Positions 16,436 to 26,200 of a stretch of DNA of 64,000 nt are shown in pieces. The position numbers and the translations under genes were made by a program. This stretch comes from Arthrobacter sp. OV608 (GTDB lineage: Bacteria; Actinomycetota; Actinomycetes; Actinomycetales; Micrococcaceae). Under the pieces are notes generated by a model. It worked only from the letters and a program-made list of their open reading frames with translations. It was not told where the DNA came from and made no database searches. The stretch spans positions 248,001 to 312,000 of the forward strand of contig FOEZ01000003.1 of NCBI GenBank assembly GCA_900110595.1, in the 5' to 3' direction. Position 1 is the stretch's first letter; the number at the start of each line of letters is the position of its first letter.

Positions 16436-17200
16436 TCAGTCAGATGTGGCGTCGATTGCAACCTGAGCCAGCCCCATAAACATCGTCCGGTGCAGGATGT
16501 CCACGTGCTTCCTAGAAACCTCTACCGCCTCCTCAACGCGACCGTCACGCAGGGCTGCCACCAGGGCGATGTGATCCTGGTTGGATGTGTGCAGCTTCTC
16601 GATGGGGTAGGGGATGAAGTAGTCGTAGAGCTCGGCGAGGGTCTCGTGGTAAACCTCGACGGCGGAGTCCAGGCATGACGCGGCCCCCACCAGTTGATGG
16701 AACTGCTCGTCCATCCGGTGGTAGTAGGACCAGTCGGTCGAGCCAGCCATCTCACGGGTCAGCCGCTCCAGTTCGTCCAGCTGTTCAGCGGTGGCGTTAA
16801 CCGCCGCATAGTGCGTGACTGCGCACTCGAACAGCAGCCGCCGGTCCACCAGGCGGTTCACAGCCTGGGATTCCGCGGGCGAGGCCGATAGTGACGCCAA
16901 AACTTCAGTAGGCGGCGACTCCGCCACAAACGTCCCGCCGGCCCGGCCCCGTCGGCGCACGACCACACCCTGCTCCGCCAGGCTGGCCAAAGCACGCCGT
17001 GCCGTAATCGGGCTGACCGAAAGACCCAGCGCCACGTCTTCCTGATCCGGCAGCCGCTCGCCCGGCTTCAACAGCCCCAGCGAGATCGCCATCCCGATCC
17101 GCATCCGCACCGCGTCCATGGCGCTGCGGCGCTCCATCCGGGGCATGCCGCCGGCGCCAAGGCGCGAGGGCTCGGCGGTGTCCTCCAGCTGACGGGTCAT
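16436..17200 (-). CDS. GntR-family regulator, FCD subfamily
   Basis: 254 residues from ATG 17200. The winged HTH at ~30-95 (KPGERLPDQEDVALGLSVSPITARRAL) is followed by an all-helical FCD effector domain with RLTREMAGS...YHRMDEQFHQLVGAAS and late metal-binding His residues (SNQDHIALVAAL...RKHVD). FCD regulators usually repress nearby catabolic operons and release on binding an organic acid. It is divergent from the nitrilase-permease-nitrilase operon, and a 23-bp palindrome lies in the 96-bp gap, so it very probably controls that operon and itself. Confidence 0.9.
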   Translation of the reverse strand: MTRQLEDTAEPSRLGAGGMPRMERRSAMDAVRMRIGMAISLGLLKPGERLPDQEDVALGLSVSPITARRALASLAEQGVVVRRRGRAGGTFVAESPPTEVLASLSASPAESQAVNRLVDRRLLFECAVTHYAAVNATAEQLDELERLTREMAGSTDWSYYHRMDEQFHQLVGAASCLDSAVEVYHETLAELYDYFIPYPIEKLHTSNQDHIALVAALRDGRVEEAVEVSRKHVDILHRTMFMGLAQVAIDATSD

Positions 17201-17238
17201 AACCGCTACTTTACGGCCCACGCCGGCCCCCTTCCCTT

Positions 17239-17261
17239 TATTGGATCATTCTGATCTAATA
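17239..17261. promoter_or_regulatory. palindromic operator, probably for the GntR/FCD regulator
   Basis: The arms TATTnGATCA (17239-17248) and TGATCnAATA (17252-17261) are exact complements apart from the central 3 bases and one position per arm. The site lies 38 bp before the regulator start and 35 bp before the nitrilase start. Size and TnATnA-like AT/GATC symmetry suit GntR-type dimers. That this regulator binds it is inference from position. Confidence 0.65.
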
Positions 17262-17296
17262 TAACCCGGATCACACCCCAACGCGGAGAAAAACCC

Positions 17297-18175
17297 ATGC
17301 AACGCATCCTTCCCCTCATCGCCGCCCAGGCCCGGCCGCGGCTCATCGGCGAACCCATCTCCGCCTTCGCGGACGAGGTCAAAGCAGCCCTCGAAGCGCA
17401 GCCGCACAGCAAGCTCGTCATCTTCCCCGAGCTGCACCTGTTCGGGGATGAAGACCCCGACCTGCAAAGAACCGAAATCCTTCAGGCAAGTGCCGAACCC
17501 CTGGACGGCCCGCGGGTTAAGGAGCTCAAACAGCTCGCCAAAGACCTCAACATTTGGCTGGTTCCCGGCAGCGTCTGCGAACGCGGCCCCGAAGGGCAGC
17601 TGTACAACACCCAGCTGGTCCTGTCCCCGGAAGGCGAGCTCGCCGGCTACTACCGGAAGATTTTCCCCTGGCGCCCGTTCGAGCCGTACGACCCCGGCGA
17701 CAGGTTCACCACGGTGGACCTGCCCGGCATCGGACGGGTTGGCCTGAACATCTGCTACGACGCCTGGTACCCCGAGGTGTCCCGCCAGCTCGCCTGGATG
17801 GGCGCCGAAGTGATCCTCAACGTCGTCAAAACCACCACCCCGGACCGCAAACAGGAACTCATCCTGGCCAAGGCCAACGCCATCGTCAACCAGGTCTTTA
17901 TGGTCAGCGTCAACTGCGCCGGCCCCACCGGCCAGGGCAAGAGCATCATCGTGGACCCCGAGGGCAACACCCTCGCAGAAGCAACAGACGATCAGCCGCA
18001 GCTGCTCACCGCGGAACTGGACCTTGCCGCCGTCGAGCGCGTCCGCACGCACGGCACGGAGAACCTCAACCGCCCTTGGTCGCAGTTCCGCGAGGGGGAG
18101 CCCGCCGTCGAACTTTCCGTCTACCAAGGCCGCATCAACCCGGCCACCTGGACACCGCCGTCCTACAAGCCCTAA
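17297..18175 (+). CDS. carbon-nitrogen hydrolase (nitrilase superfamily)
   Basis: 292 residues with the complete Glu-Lys-Cys triad: Glu in VIFPELHLF, Lys in GYYRKIFPW, Cys in NICYDAWYPE. The family hydrolyses the C-N bond of amides, carbamoyl compounds or nitriles. Near the C-terminus it has NCAGPTGQGKSIIVDPEGN, the usual GxSxxVDPxG block. It is first in an operon with an APC permease (9 bp downstream) and a second, different nitrilase, implying uptake and hydrolysis of an amide compound. The substrate is not predictable, though ureido or omega-amide compounds are typical. Confidence 0.9.
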   Translation: MQRILPLIAAQARPRLIGEPISAFADEVKAALEAQPHSKLVIFPELHLFGDEDPDLQRTEILQASAEPLDGPRVKELKQLAKDLNIWLVPGSVCERGPEGQLYNTQLVLSPEGELAGYYRKIFPWRPFEPYDPGDRFTTVDLPGIGRVGLNICYDAWYPEVSRQLAWMGAEVILNVVKTTTPDRKQELILAKANAIVNQVFMVSVNCAGPTGQGKSIIVDPEGNTLAEATDDQPQLLTAELDLAAVERVRTHGTENLNRPWSQFREGEPAVELSVYQGRINPATWTPPSYKP

Positions 18176-18184
18176 GGAAACACC

Positions 18185-19534
18185 GTGACAACAACCCTCA
18201 CCCGCACGCTGAAGCTGCCCTCGCTGGTCCTGTTCGGGCTGGCGTACCTGACCCCGATCATCGTCCTGGGGATCTTCGGCATCATCGCCGAAACCACCGG
18301 CGGCGCCGCGCCCGCCGCCTATCTCGTGGCGCTCGTGGCCATGCTGTTCACCGCGCACAGCTACGGCCGGATGGCCGTAGCCCACCCCGTGGCCGGCTCC
18401 GCCTACACCTACGTCCGCCGCTCCATTGACCCCCGCGTCGGGTTCCTGGTGGGCTGGGCCGTGCTGCTGGACTACCTCTTCCTGCCCATGGTCATCTGGC
18501 TCATCGGCGGCTCCTACCTGACCGCCCAGTTCCCCGGCATCCCCATCGGCGTCTGGGTGGTGGGCTTCATCGTGATCACCACGCTGCTGAACATCCTGGG
18601 CATCAAGGTGGCGGACAAGGCCAACTACGTGCTGATGGCGTTCCAGCTGCTGGTCCTCGTGTTCTTCGTGGCGCTGGCCATCGGCAACGTGGTGTCCGCC
18701 AACGGCGGCGGGGGACTGGCCAGCGGACAGCCGTTCTTCAACGACACCGCCAGCTTCACCACCATCTCCGCCGGCGCCGCGATCGCCGCGTACTCGTTCC
18801 TGGGGTTCGACGCCGTCACCACCCTCACCGAGGAAACCGTCAACCCGCGCCGGACCGTGCCGCGCGCCATCATGCTCGTGGCCCTGATCGGCGGCGGCAT
18901 CTTCGTGGCGGTGTCCTACGTGACCCAGCTGGTCCACCCCGGCGGCGCGTTCGAGGACTCGGCCTCCGCGGCCAGCTCCATCGCCCTGCAGATCGGCGGG
19001 CAGCTGTTCGGCGCCGTGTTCCTGGCCGGCCTGGTGGTGGCGCAGTTCGCCTCCGGCCTCGCCGCGCAGGCCAGCGCCTCCCGCCTGCTGTACGCGATGG
19101 GCCGCGACTCCGTCCTGCCCAAGGCGGTCTTCGGCCGGCTCAGCGAGAAGTTCCACACCCCGGTGGCGAACCTGGTGATCACGGGCATCGTGGGCCTGAT
19201 CGCGATCTTCCTGGACGTGGCCACGTCGACGTCATTCATCAACTTCGGTGCCTTCACCGCCTTCACGCTGGTGAACGCCTCGGTGGTGTTCCACTACGTG
19301 CGCCAGCGACGGGCCGGGCAGCAGCTGAACCCGATGTCCTACGTGGTGGTCCCGGTGATCGGCGCGATCATCTGCGCCTACCTGCTCTCCCAGCTGGACA
19401 GCAACGCCATTACGCTGGGGGTGTCCTGGCTGGTGCTGGGCGTGCTGATCTTGGCCCTGATCACCCGCGGCTTCAAGGCATCGCCGCCGGAGATGACGGC
19501 CACCGAGAAGGCGACGGTCGAGGCCGCCGCCTGA
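18185..19534 (+). CDS. APC-superfamily permease
   Basis: 449 residues with about 12 hydrophobic helices and a short cytoplasmic tail. FGLAYLTPIIVLGIFGII is the helix-1 region of the APC family. AYSFLGFDAVTTLTEET is the conserved helix-6 block and ASASRLLYAMGRDSVLPK the loop after helix 8. It is likely a GTG start at 18185 shortly after AAGGAAACACC. It is flanked by two nitrilases in one operon, so it probably imports their amide- or nitrogen-containing substrate. Its last 26 codons are duplicated, slightly diverged, at 55161-55238. Confidence 0.9.
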   Translation: MTTTLTRTLKLPSLVLFGLAYLTPIIVLGIFGIIAETTGGAAPAAYLVALVAMLFTAHSYGRMAVAHPVAGSAYTYVRRSIDPRVGFLVGWAVLLDYLFLPMVIWLIGGSYLTAQFPGIPIGVWVVGFIVITTLLNILGIKVADKANYVLMAFQLLVLVFFVALAIGNVVSANGGGGLASGQPFFNDTASFTTISAGAAIAAYSFLGFDAVTTLTEETVNPRRTVPRAIMLVALIGGGIFVAVSYVTQLVHPGGAFEDSASAASSIALQIGGQLFGAVFLAGLVVAQFASGLAAQASASRLLYAMGRDSVLPKAVFGRLSEKFHTPVANLVITGIVGLIAIFLDVATSTSFINFGAFTAFTLVNASVVFHYVRQRRAGQQLNPMSYVVVPVIGAIICAYLLSQLDSNAITLGVSWLVLGVLILALITRGFKASPPEMTATEKATVEAAA

Positions 19535-19582
19535 CCCTGTCCGTTTTGCAGTGTGGCCGCCGGGCCGAGGGAAGGAACAGCC

Positions 19583-20362
19583 GTGAGGATAGCGCTGGGG
19601 CAGCTGGAGTCGGGCACCGACATCCGGGCCAACCTCGCCGCGATCGACCGGTTCACCGCCGAAGCGTCGCGCGACGGCGCCGGATTGGTCGCCTTCCCTG
19701 AGTACGCCACCTACGAGAAGAAAAAGGTGGACGCGACGTTCCCTCTGGTGGCCGAGCCGCTGGACGGTCCGGTCTGCCAGGAACTGGCCGGCATCGCCCG
19801 CCGCCACCGCATCGCGCTGGTGGCGGGCGTGGTGGAGACCTCGGAGGAGCAGGGCAGGGCCTACAACACCCTGGTGGCGTTCGGGCCCGACGGCGGCCGC
19901 CTGGCCTTGTACCGGAAGATCCACCTGTTCGACGCGCAGGGCTTCGGGGAGTCGACGTTCATCAAGCCGGGTCCGTCCACCAACCCGGTGGTGTTCGAGC
20001 ACGGGGGAGTGAGGTTCGGGCTGATGACCTGCTACGACCTGCGGTTTCCGGAGCTGGCCAGGTCACTGGCCGACGCCGGGGCGCAGGTTCTGCTGGTCTG
20101 CTCGTCGTGGGTGCCGGGCGAGCACAAGACGGAGCAGTGGCTGGCTTTGAACGCCGCCCGCGCGATCGAGAACAGCGTGTACGTGGCGGGGGTGTGCCAG
20201 GCACCTCCGGTCTCGGTTGGCCGGAGCGTGCTGGTGGATCCGATGGGTGTTGTTGAAGCTGACCTTGGGCTGGAGGCCGGGGTGCGGGTGGTGGAGGTTT
20301 CGTCGGAGACGGTGGAGCGGGTGCGGGAGTCGTTCCCGATGTTCCGGCAGCGGCGGTTGTAG
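19583..20362 (+). CDS. carbon-nitrogen hydrolase (nitrilase superfamily)
   Basis: 259 residues from GTG 19583 (VRIALGQLESGTD), chosen because AAGGAA precedes it and the family starts with this strand. The triad is complete: Glu in AFPEYATY, Lys in YRKIHLFDAQGFGES, Cys in MTCYDLRFPELAR. The DxRFPEL and CSSWVPGEHKTEQW blocks are typical of the omega-amidase/Nit branch. It is third in the nitrilase-permease-nitrilase operon. Two decayed relatives exist in this window: a 3' part at 4750-5045 and a 5' part at 55284-55815. Confidence 0.92.
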   Translation: MRIALGQLESGTDIRANLAAIDRFTAEASRDGAGLVAFPEYATYEKKKVDATFPLVAEPLDGPVCQELAGIARRHRIALVAGVVETSEEQGRAYNTLVAFGPDGGRLALYRKIHLFDAQGFGESTFIKPGPSTNPVVFEHGGVRFGLMTCYDLRFPELARSLADAGAQVLLVCSSWVPGEHKTEQWLALNAARAIENSVYVAGVCQAPPVSVGRSVLVDPMGVVEADLGLEAGVRVVEVSSETVERVRESFPMFRQRRL

Positions 20363-20388
20363 GGGCAATGAACTTTGGGAAAGTTGGG

Positions 20389-21069
20389 TTAGTGAGAGAA
20401 GTGCTCCGATACTTGCTCATCATTGGCTAACTGCTCCTGCCAATAGGCTGTGTAACGAGGAACGCCGGTTCTCCGTTCTCCCGCATTGAATTCCAAAGCG
20501 GCCTCGTGGACAAATTCTGGCGGGTCCCAATTTCCGATTTCTTCTGCCGTTTTATTCTTTACCCAGGCATGCAGACGCTCCAGCACCGGCTGGGTTGCAC
20601 GCTCCACTGCGTCCTCCATAGCGGCAACCAACTCAGCAAAGCGTTCTGCGAATGCCATCGGCATTTGATTGATGAGGGATACCGGAGCAACCTTTGTTGG
20701 GTTTCCGGCATTGTCTAGCAAAACAATCGGGAGAGGCAGAGCCAAGTTTGATTGGGAATGTGCGATAGTCGTGTTGCGGTACTGCCGAACAACCTCGTGC
20801 AACCGACTCAGCGACGGCGGCACGGTTGGTACCTCGGGCATCTGGTCGAGGCGCCTGCGGACATTTGAGTGAATGAAGGGGCGAATGTAAGCCGTCACCG
20901 AGTGGGATGTAAGCGGGAACCACAGTTCGGAACTCTCACCGGCCGCGAATGCACTGGCCAGCGTATGGGAGGCTTCCGAAAGATCGCTCGCGTGGCTAGT
21001 GAGTTCCACTAGCAGTCTTGAGTCGGGCCTGTCCGGCAACACCGCTATGCGCTGCGAAGATGATTTCAA
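20389..21069 (-). CDS. hypothetical protein, possibly HEPN-like
   Basis: 226 residues from TTG 21069, preceded by AGGAGGAAC. It is mostly helical. A central VVRQYRNTTIAHSQSN segment gives an R-x5-H pattern within a helix, as in HEPN nucleases, and is followed by a strand-like LPLPIVLLDNAGNPTKV. A C-terminal helical part (AELVAAMEDAVERATQ) ends with many polar residues. No family was recognised with confidence. It converges on the nitrilase operon with 26 bp between them. Confidence 0.55.
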   Translation of the reverse strand: MKSSSQRIAVLPDRPDSRLLVELTSHASDLSEASHTLASAFAAGESSELWFPLTSHSVTAYIRPFIHSNVRRRLDQMPEVPTVPPSLSRLHEVVRQYRNTTIAHSQSNLALPLPIVLLDNAGNPTKVAPVSLINQMPMAFAERFAELVAAMEDAVERATQPVLERLHAWVKNKTAEEIGNWDPPEFVHEAALEFNAGERRTGVPRYTAYWQEQLANDEQVSEHFSH

Positions 21070-21273
21070 CTAAATTTGTTCCTCCTGTCCTCTACGACTG
21101 GTGCTGGCTGTAGTGCGGGGCCCGATCGACCTGGGCGTTGTTCATCCGCCTAGCCAAGCGGCGGCAGCTTGGAACGGTGGCCGAGTTGCAGTTCGCAAGA
21201 AGCACCGTAGTCCACATTCAGCCTTCAGTGATCGGTCGCGGGCATGCGAACACTCGCATCGTTGGAGACGGAC

Positions 21274-21501
21274 TCAGTTCTTCCTGGTCTTCCTGATGAA
21301 CTCCGCGGCCTGTTTGTATGCCTGCTTTGCTTCCGGACTGGTCGCCGCCCTATAAAACTTCTGGCCGTCTGCGACCATGTTCCGAACCTTAGTCTGCACA
21401 GCAGGGTCCTTCGCCAAGGAGTAGAGCTTCCCGCTCCCCGTCTTTAGCTTGGCGCCGCCGTTCTTAATCAAGCCCAAGGCTTTATCGCCCCTATTGGGCA
21501 T
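21274..21501 (-). CDS. small basic hypothetical protein
   Basis: 75 residues from ATG 21501, which has an excellent ribosome site (GGAGGAAAACG). It is Lys-rich (about one residue in five) and helical, with no hydrophobic segment. SGKLYSLAKDPAVQTKVRNM and the tail AEFIRKTRKN suggest nucleic-acid or membrane-surface association. It lies 46 bp downstream of the 420-residue gene on the same strand and is probably cotranscribed. Function unknown. Confidence 0.65.
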   Translation of the reverse strand: MPNRGDKALGLIKNGGAKLKTGSGKLYSLAKDPAVQTKVRNMVADGQKFYRAATSPEAKQAYKQAAEFIRKTRKN

Positions 21502-21547
21502 CGTTTTCCTCCGTGTTTGTAATGGGACCCCAACTGAAGCCAACAAA

Positions 21548-22810
21548 TCAGCTTCCCTCAGAGGAATCCTCGTCATCCTTTCCCCGCCGAAACAGGGAAT
21601 GCTTTGATATCTTGTTCGAAAGTTTGTCTGTGACCGACTTGGCACGGTCAAGGGTGTCGTTACCGAGGTTTTTGGCCGCATCCACGCCGTCGGCTCCGGT
21701 CTCGAGGGCCCTGTCTCTTGCCTCCACGGCTGCCTCGATCCATCGCTTGGCCTCAAGGGACTCACGGCTACGTTCAATTCCGAGCAGTCCGTGGAAATTT
21801 ACAACCCCAGAGGCTACGTGGTTGGCGGAGACGACGACGGCCTGGGCGGTGATCGGGTGAAGCAGGACTTTAGTGTTGGCTGCGCTGGCAGCAGCCTGCA
21901 TGCGGGCCACAACACGTTCTGTGCTTCGAGAGATGCGTTCGAGACGGTTCTGGCGAGCGGCCCTCAAACCGAGGCGGTGTTCGTCCAATTCATCTGGAGA
22001 CGCGTCGAGCACGCGATCAAGCTCCAGCACAGCTATGGCATCCAGCAACTGGAAGCAACGAGCCAATATGGCGAGCCACTCACGCACAGAAGATTCAGCT
22101 TCTTTGGCCGTCTTGGCGAGATCGCCGACTTTAGACTTGTTTTCCAGCTTTTCCGCCAAAGCGTCGAGCTGCCTGAGTGCGTAGGCCTGCGTCCTGCCAA
22201 CGGTGACTGACGTCGCCTGAACCTTGGACCACGTCACCTCAGAGACTCGACCCACCTGCTCCCGAATAATCATTGCGTCCTCGATAGCGAGATCCACACC
22301 AATCATGTCCGCTACGACGGCGTCTTTCTGTCCGCGAAGTAAATCGTCGACTTTCTCGTCGATTGTGGCGAGGTAGTCGGTGATCTCATCCATGGTCTGC
22401 TGCATGGCCAGCTGTGCCATGATCCCAGCAGCACCGGTAAGAATTGCGGGATTGGTCACAATCGAACCTGGCCCCTTAGCGAATTGAACAATTCCCTTGA
22501 TGCCGTGGGCTTGGCCCTTTGCCTGAATCACACCCATGCTGAGTCCGGACTTCGAATTAGTCATCAGCCCGTACTTCTTGATTGCATTGGCTGACTCTTC
22601 CGTGAGCTTGACCCACTGTCCGGAATTTGCGGCGAGCTCAGAACCTAGCTGAACAACGCCAGCTGCGCTGCTAAGCTTCGGACCCAATCGTTGCAGCCCG
22701 AGATCCTTCCCTGACAAACTCTCCGAGACGAGAAAGCGGTCAACGGCCGCCGGATCACCGATGACCGCTAAACCGTCGCCGTCAGCAATCAGCTGAATCT
22801 CGTCATTCAC
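21548..22810 (-). CDS. hypothetical protein, helical with a hydrophobic segment
   Basis: 420 residues from GTG 22810 with AAGGAG just before. The N-terminal ~60 residues carry DGLAVIGDPAAVDRFL. A hydrophobic stretch at ~120-140 (NPAILTGAAGIMAQLAMQ) is followed by long amphipathic helices (DEITDYLATIDEKVDDLLRG and onward), and the C-terminus is acidic and Ser-rich. This arrangement, one short hydrophobic hairpin before a coiled-coil, is seen in membrane-acting or immunity-type proteins, but I recognise no family. The next gene encodes the 75-residue basic protein. Confidence 0.65.
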   Translation of the reverse strand: MNDEIQLIADGDGLAVIGDPAAVDRFLVSESLSGKDLGLQRLGPKLSSAAGVVQLGSELAANSGQWVKLTEESANAIKKYGLMTNSKSGLSMGVIQAKGQAHGIKGIVQFAKGPGSIVTNPAILTGAAGIMAQLAMQQTMDEITDYLATIDEKVDDLLRGQKDAVVADMIGVDLAIEDAMIIREQVGRVSEVTWSKVQATSVTVGRTQAYALRQLDALAEKLENKSKVGDLAKTAKEAESSVREWLAILARCFQLLDAIAVLELDRVLDASPDELDEHRLGLRAARQNRLERISRSTERVVARMQAAASAANTKVLLHPITAQAVVVSANHVASGVVNFHGLLGIERSRESLEAKRWIEAAVEARDRALETGADGVDAAKNLGNDTLDRAKSVTDKLSNKISKHSLFRRGKDDEDSSEGS

Positions 22811-22979
22811 AAGGGCTCCTTGAGTCTCTTTGTAAGTACTGCACTGTCTGAGAACATTCTCTCCCAGGGAGGGATCTCAGCCGTGCACGAAACGGATCTC
22901 GCTGGTTACAAAAAACGCTTGGCCCTAAGAACTTTTTGTAAGCCGGGGAAATGTCCACGCCAGCCGTTATGTTGCCAGC

Positions 22980-23225
22980 ATGACTAAGAACGGCGCGACA
23001 AGGAAAAGGTCTGCGACAAGGAAGTGCCCGGTCTGCGGGCATGAGTCTTGGCGCATCATCTACGGCATGGTTATGCCCGACGTCAGGGAGCAGTATCCGA
23101 AAGCGGAGTTTGCTGGCTGCGTCATAACCCTAGAACAACGGATCTATCCTGCTACCGGAAAAGTTGAGTGGGGAACGCCGGGCTGGGCGTGCCAGGATCA
23201 CGGGTGCGGTCACCGCTGGTGGTAA
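22980..23225 (+). CDS. small zinc-ribbon-like protein
   Basis: 81 residues. A basic N-terminus is followed by CPVCGHES, and the C-terminus has ACQDHGCGHRWW, so two Cys pairs plus His could bind one zinc ion, as in zinc ribbons. The middle holds GMVMPDVREQYP. No ribosome site is strong. Function unknown; RNA or DNA binding is plausible for a ribbon of this size. The last codons lie within the stem of the terminator shared with the convergent AddA-like gene. Confidence 0.6.
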   Translation: MTKNGATRKRSATRKCPVCGHESWRIIYGMVMPDVREQYPKAEFAGCVITLEQRIYPATGKVEWGTPGWACQDHGCGHRWW

Positions 23226-23236
23226 CCGCACCCGTG
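23199..23236. terminator. bidirectional terminator hairpin
   Basis: CACGGGTGCGGT (23199-23210) and ACCGCACCCGTG (23225-23236) are perfect 12-bp complements around a 14-nt loop. The stem lies exactly between the ends of two convergent genes (stops at 23225 and 23239), so it can terminate both. It is the strongest intergenic hairpin I see in the window. Confidence 0.75.
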
Positions 23237-23238
23237 TT

Positions 23239-26200
23239 CTAGGCCTGGCTGATCTCGTACACTCTTCCCAGCGCGGGGAAGTGGATCAGGGTCCGCAGCA
23301 CAGCTTTTCCTGTGGCAGCGAGAACCGCGCTCCGGTAGGCCGCCATTTGGCCAAGATACTTTTCACGCACATGGCCTTCGGGATCGCTACCCGGATACGT
23401 CTTGTGATCCACAAGCACGTAACCGTCAGGCCCTTCAAGCAAAAGGTCGATCCACCCCTCCATCACCCTGTTCTCCGGCCGCCAGCCGATGGCGGCCTCA
23501 CGATGCCGAATCCATGCGGGGAAGGCTGTGTTCAAGTACTCCTCGAAGCGCGCTCCCGATGTCACGAGGAGTTCGGGCGCGACCAGATGCCCGATCTTCC
23601 AACGTCCGATGATTCGTTCTGCGAGGTCACGCTGCTGCACGGTGTCGAGGGCGCCATATGCCGTGCCGAGGTAGGCATGGACCGCGCTGCCCACGGCGCC
23701 CCATTCATCCGCGCCGTGCTCCGCCAAGCGGGGGCCCAGTTCGGCAGCCAGCAATACGGTTGCCTTGTCCCCGTCCGAACCCTCGGAGCTGGCAGTGAGA
23801 CGCGACGGCGGATAAAGCGCGGGAGGTAGCTGACTCTGCGCATCAGTGAACCGCGCGACCCATCCGCGTGTGGCCACACTCTGCTCCGCCGGTTCGAGCG
23901 TGGCCACACGGGCCGAAAAATCGCCGCCGGCAACGTTCAGAGTCCCCGTAGTACCTGGCAATTCAGGGTCCTCGATCGGGCCCGCTTGGGAGTAGCTGGC
24001 TCCCGGCTCCTCGGCTGCCGACCAAGAAAGCAGGGACTCGGCCCCGAGGTTGTTCAGCAGGCCGGGAACGTTGCCCTTGCCCGTCAACACATTGGTCTCC
24101 ACTGCCCGGGTCATGCCGACGTACATCAGCCGTGCCATGTTCCGCCGCTCGCGCTCCTCGGCGTCCAATGCCACTTGGCTTTCCTTGCCGCGGGCATCGA
24201 GAGGTGAACCTGCGTAGGGGAAAGGGCTGGGCCAGAACCGGATCCAGCGCCCGGCGAGAGGTAGTTCAAGGTCGAGGGTTCCGTCCTGCTCCACAGCGGC
24301 ACCGAACGCCGCGAAGCGCAGGTCCTTGTCCAGCGCCTCCATAACAACGACGGGCCATTCCAGCCCCTTCGCCTTGTGGTAGGTGAGGACGTTGACGACG
24401 TCCGGGCCGGCGTTCTCGGCCGACTGCTGCTGTTCGGAACCGAAGAATGTCAAGAATCCCCGTAAGGTGGCGGGCGAGCGGAGCGCCAGGCAACGCTCGT
24501 AGTAGTCTTCGAGGGCGCCGCGGAAAGCGTCGAGATTGCGCAGCCGTGTGGCAGGCGCTGACCAGGACTTGATAAGCGGCGGAAGGCCCAGCACGCCAGC
24601 CACCGCTTCGAAGATTTCGGTCGGCGTGGCCGTCTTGGCCTGGGTTCGCAAGCTGTCCAGTGAGGATAGCAAGGGATCCATATTCCAACCTTCAAGCACC
24701 GCGGCCGGGTCGACGGCGGACAAAAGCTGCTGCTGCCACTTCCCGTGGGCGTGATGACCGGGATGGAGGGCGACGACTTCGGTGAGGGCGACAGTATCGT
24801 AGCCGTCCGAGACGTAGGCCATGCCGGCGCGGGCCAGCTGTATCTCGCGGGCGTCGGCGAGCTGGCGCGGATTGCGGCTTGCGCGGATGCCCAGGGCGTC
24901 AAGGGCAGCAGATAGCGCTTCGACGTCGGCATTCGACCGGGTCAGCACCGCTACGTCGCCCGGGTGGATCCCATCGCGGCGCGACAAGAGATCAGCCACG
25001 CCGGCCGCCGTCGCGCGCAGCCGTTCACCGTCGTTGGTTTGCGGACGCGTCCAGGCTTCGAGATTCCCGGCCGACCAGCTTTTGTGGTCTTCCGGCAGCT
25101 CTAGGTGAACGGTCTCCGGCGCCATCCCATGCCTGGCGAAGACCGGTTCGAAGACTGCGTTGGAAAGGTCGACGACAGCTTGGTGGGATCGCCAGGAATG
25201 CGAAAGCTGCCGTCTTGTCGGCACACGCTCCACCACCGCCTGCATCAGGTCCGGATCGGTGCCCCGGAATTCGTAGATGGACTGCTTCGGATCGCCAACC
25301 CACACGGCCTCCTTGACCAAGCGACTGAGCTGCAGAAACAATTCCAGCTGCAGCGGGCTGGTGTCCTGGAACTCGTCGACAACCAGCAAGCTGATGCGGC
25401 TCGCGAACGATTCGCGGAACGCTTTGCTGGTCCGGGCCAGTTCGAGGACGAGCGTCTCCTGGTCCACGAAGTCCATTAGCCCATGAAGCCGTTTGAACTT
25501 TGCGTAGATGGTGAGACATTCAGCGGCACAGGCAAAGATGCGCCGAATGTATTGCTCCAGGTCGGAGTGGAATGCCGGGTTGGAGAGTAGTCCCTGGTGA
25601 ATCCGTTCCCGAAGGTCCCAGAAGATGGCCTTAATCGGGGCGGCAGGGCCGGACGCGATGAAGCCGCGCCAGATCTCCCACGGGGTGTCATCGACGCTGA
25701 CCGCCTGGTCTATCTTCTGGATTACCTTGGGGTACTGCTCGAGGAAACCCTTCGACGTGACGTTTGCGGTCTTGCCGTCCTGACCGATTCCCGTTCTCGC
25801 AAGGGTGTCCAGCTGTGCCCGCCGCTCAATGAGCTCCCGGTGCCACGCCTGGCGTTCGTCCTGGCCCGGTTCGTCCAGCAGTTCCCGCAGCCCGTGCCAG
25901 GAGCGCTCTGCACAGCCAACAAGATCATCGGCACTTAGGAGGTTGGTGCGGGCGGCGTCGACGATCCCGCGTACGGTCTCCTCCCACGGTTGGGCGTCAC
26001 GTGCCCCGTTTCCGTCCGTTCCCATACGGCGCGCGATGGGCAGGATGTCGGTCCCATGCTCCGCGAGGATGGCGTCAGTAGCCAGGTGGAAGATTCCCTG
26101 GAGTTGTTCCTCACCGATTACTTCGAGCGCGGGGGAGAGCCCGGCGTCGATTGCGTACTCCTGGAGCAGTTTCCCGCAGACGCTGTTGACTGTCCCGATC

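Noticed and set aside
17246..19156. 636-residue minus-strand frame across the nitrilase and permease genes
   Set aside because: Low-complexity Gly/His/Asp/Glu composition typical of an antisense frame in high-GC genes; the plus-strand proteins have full catalytic motifs.
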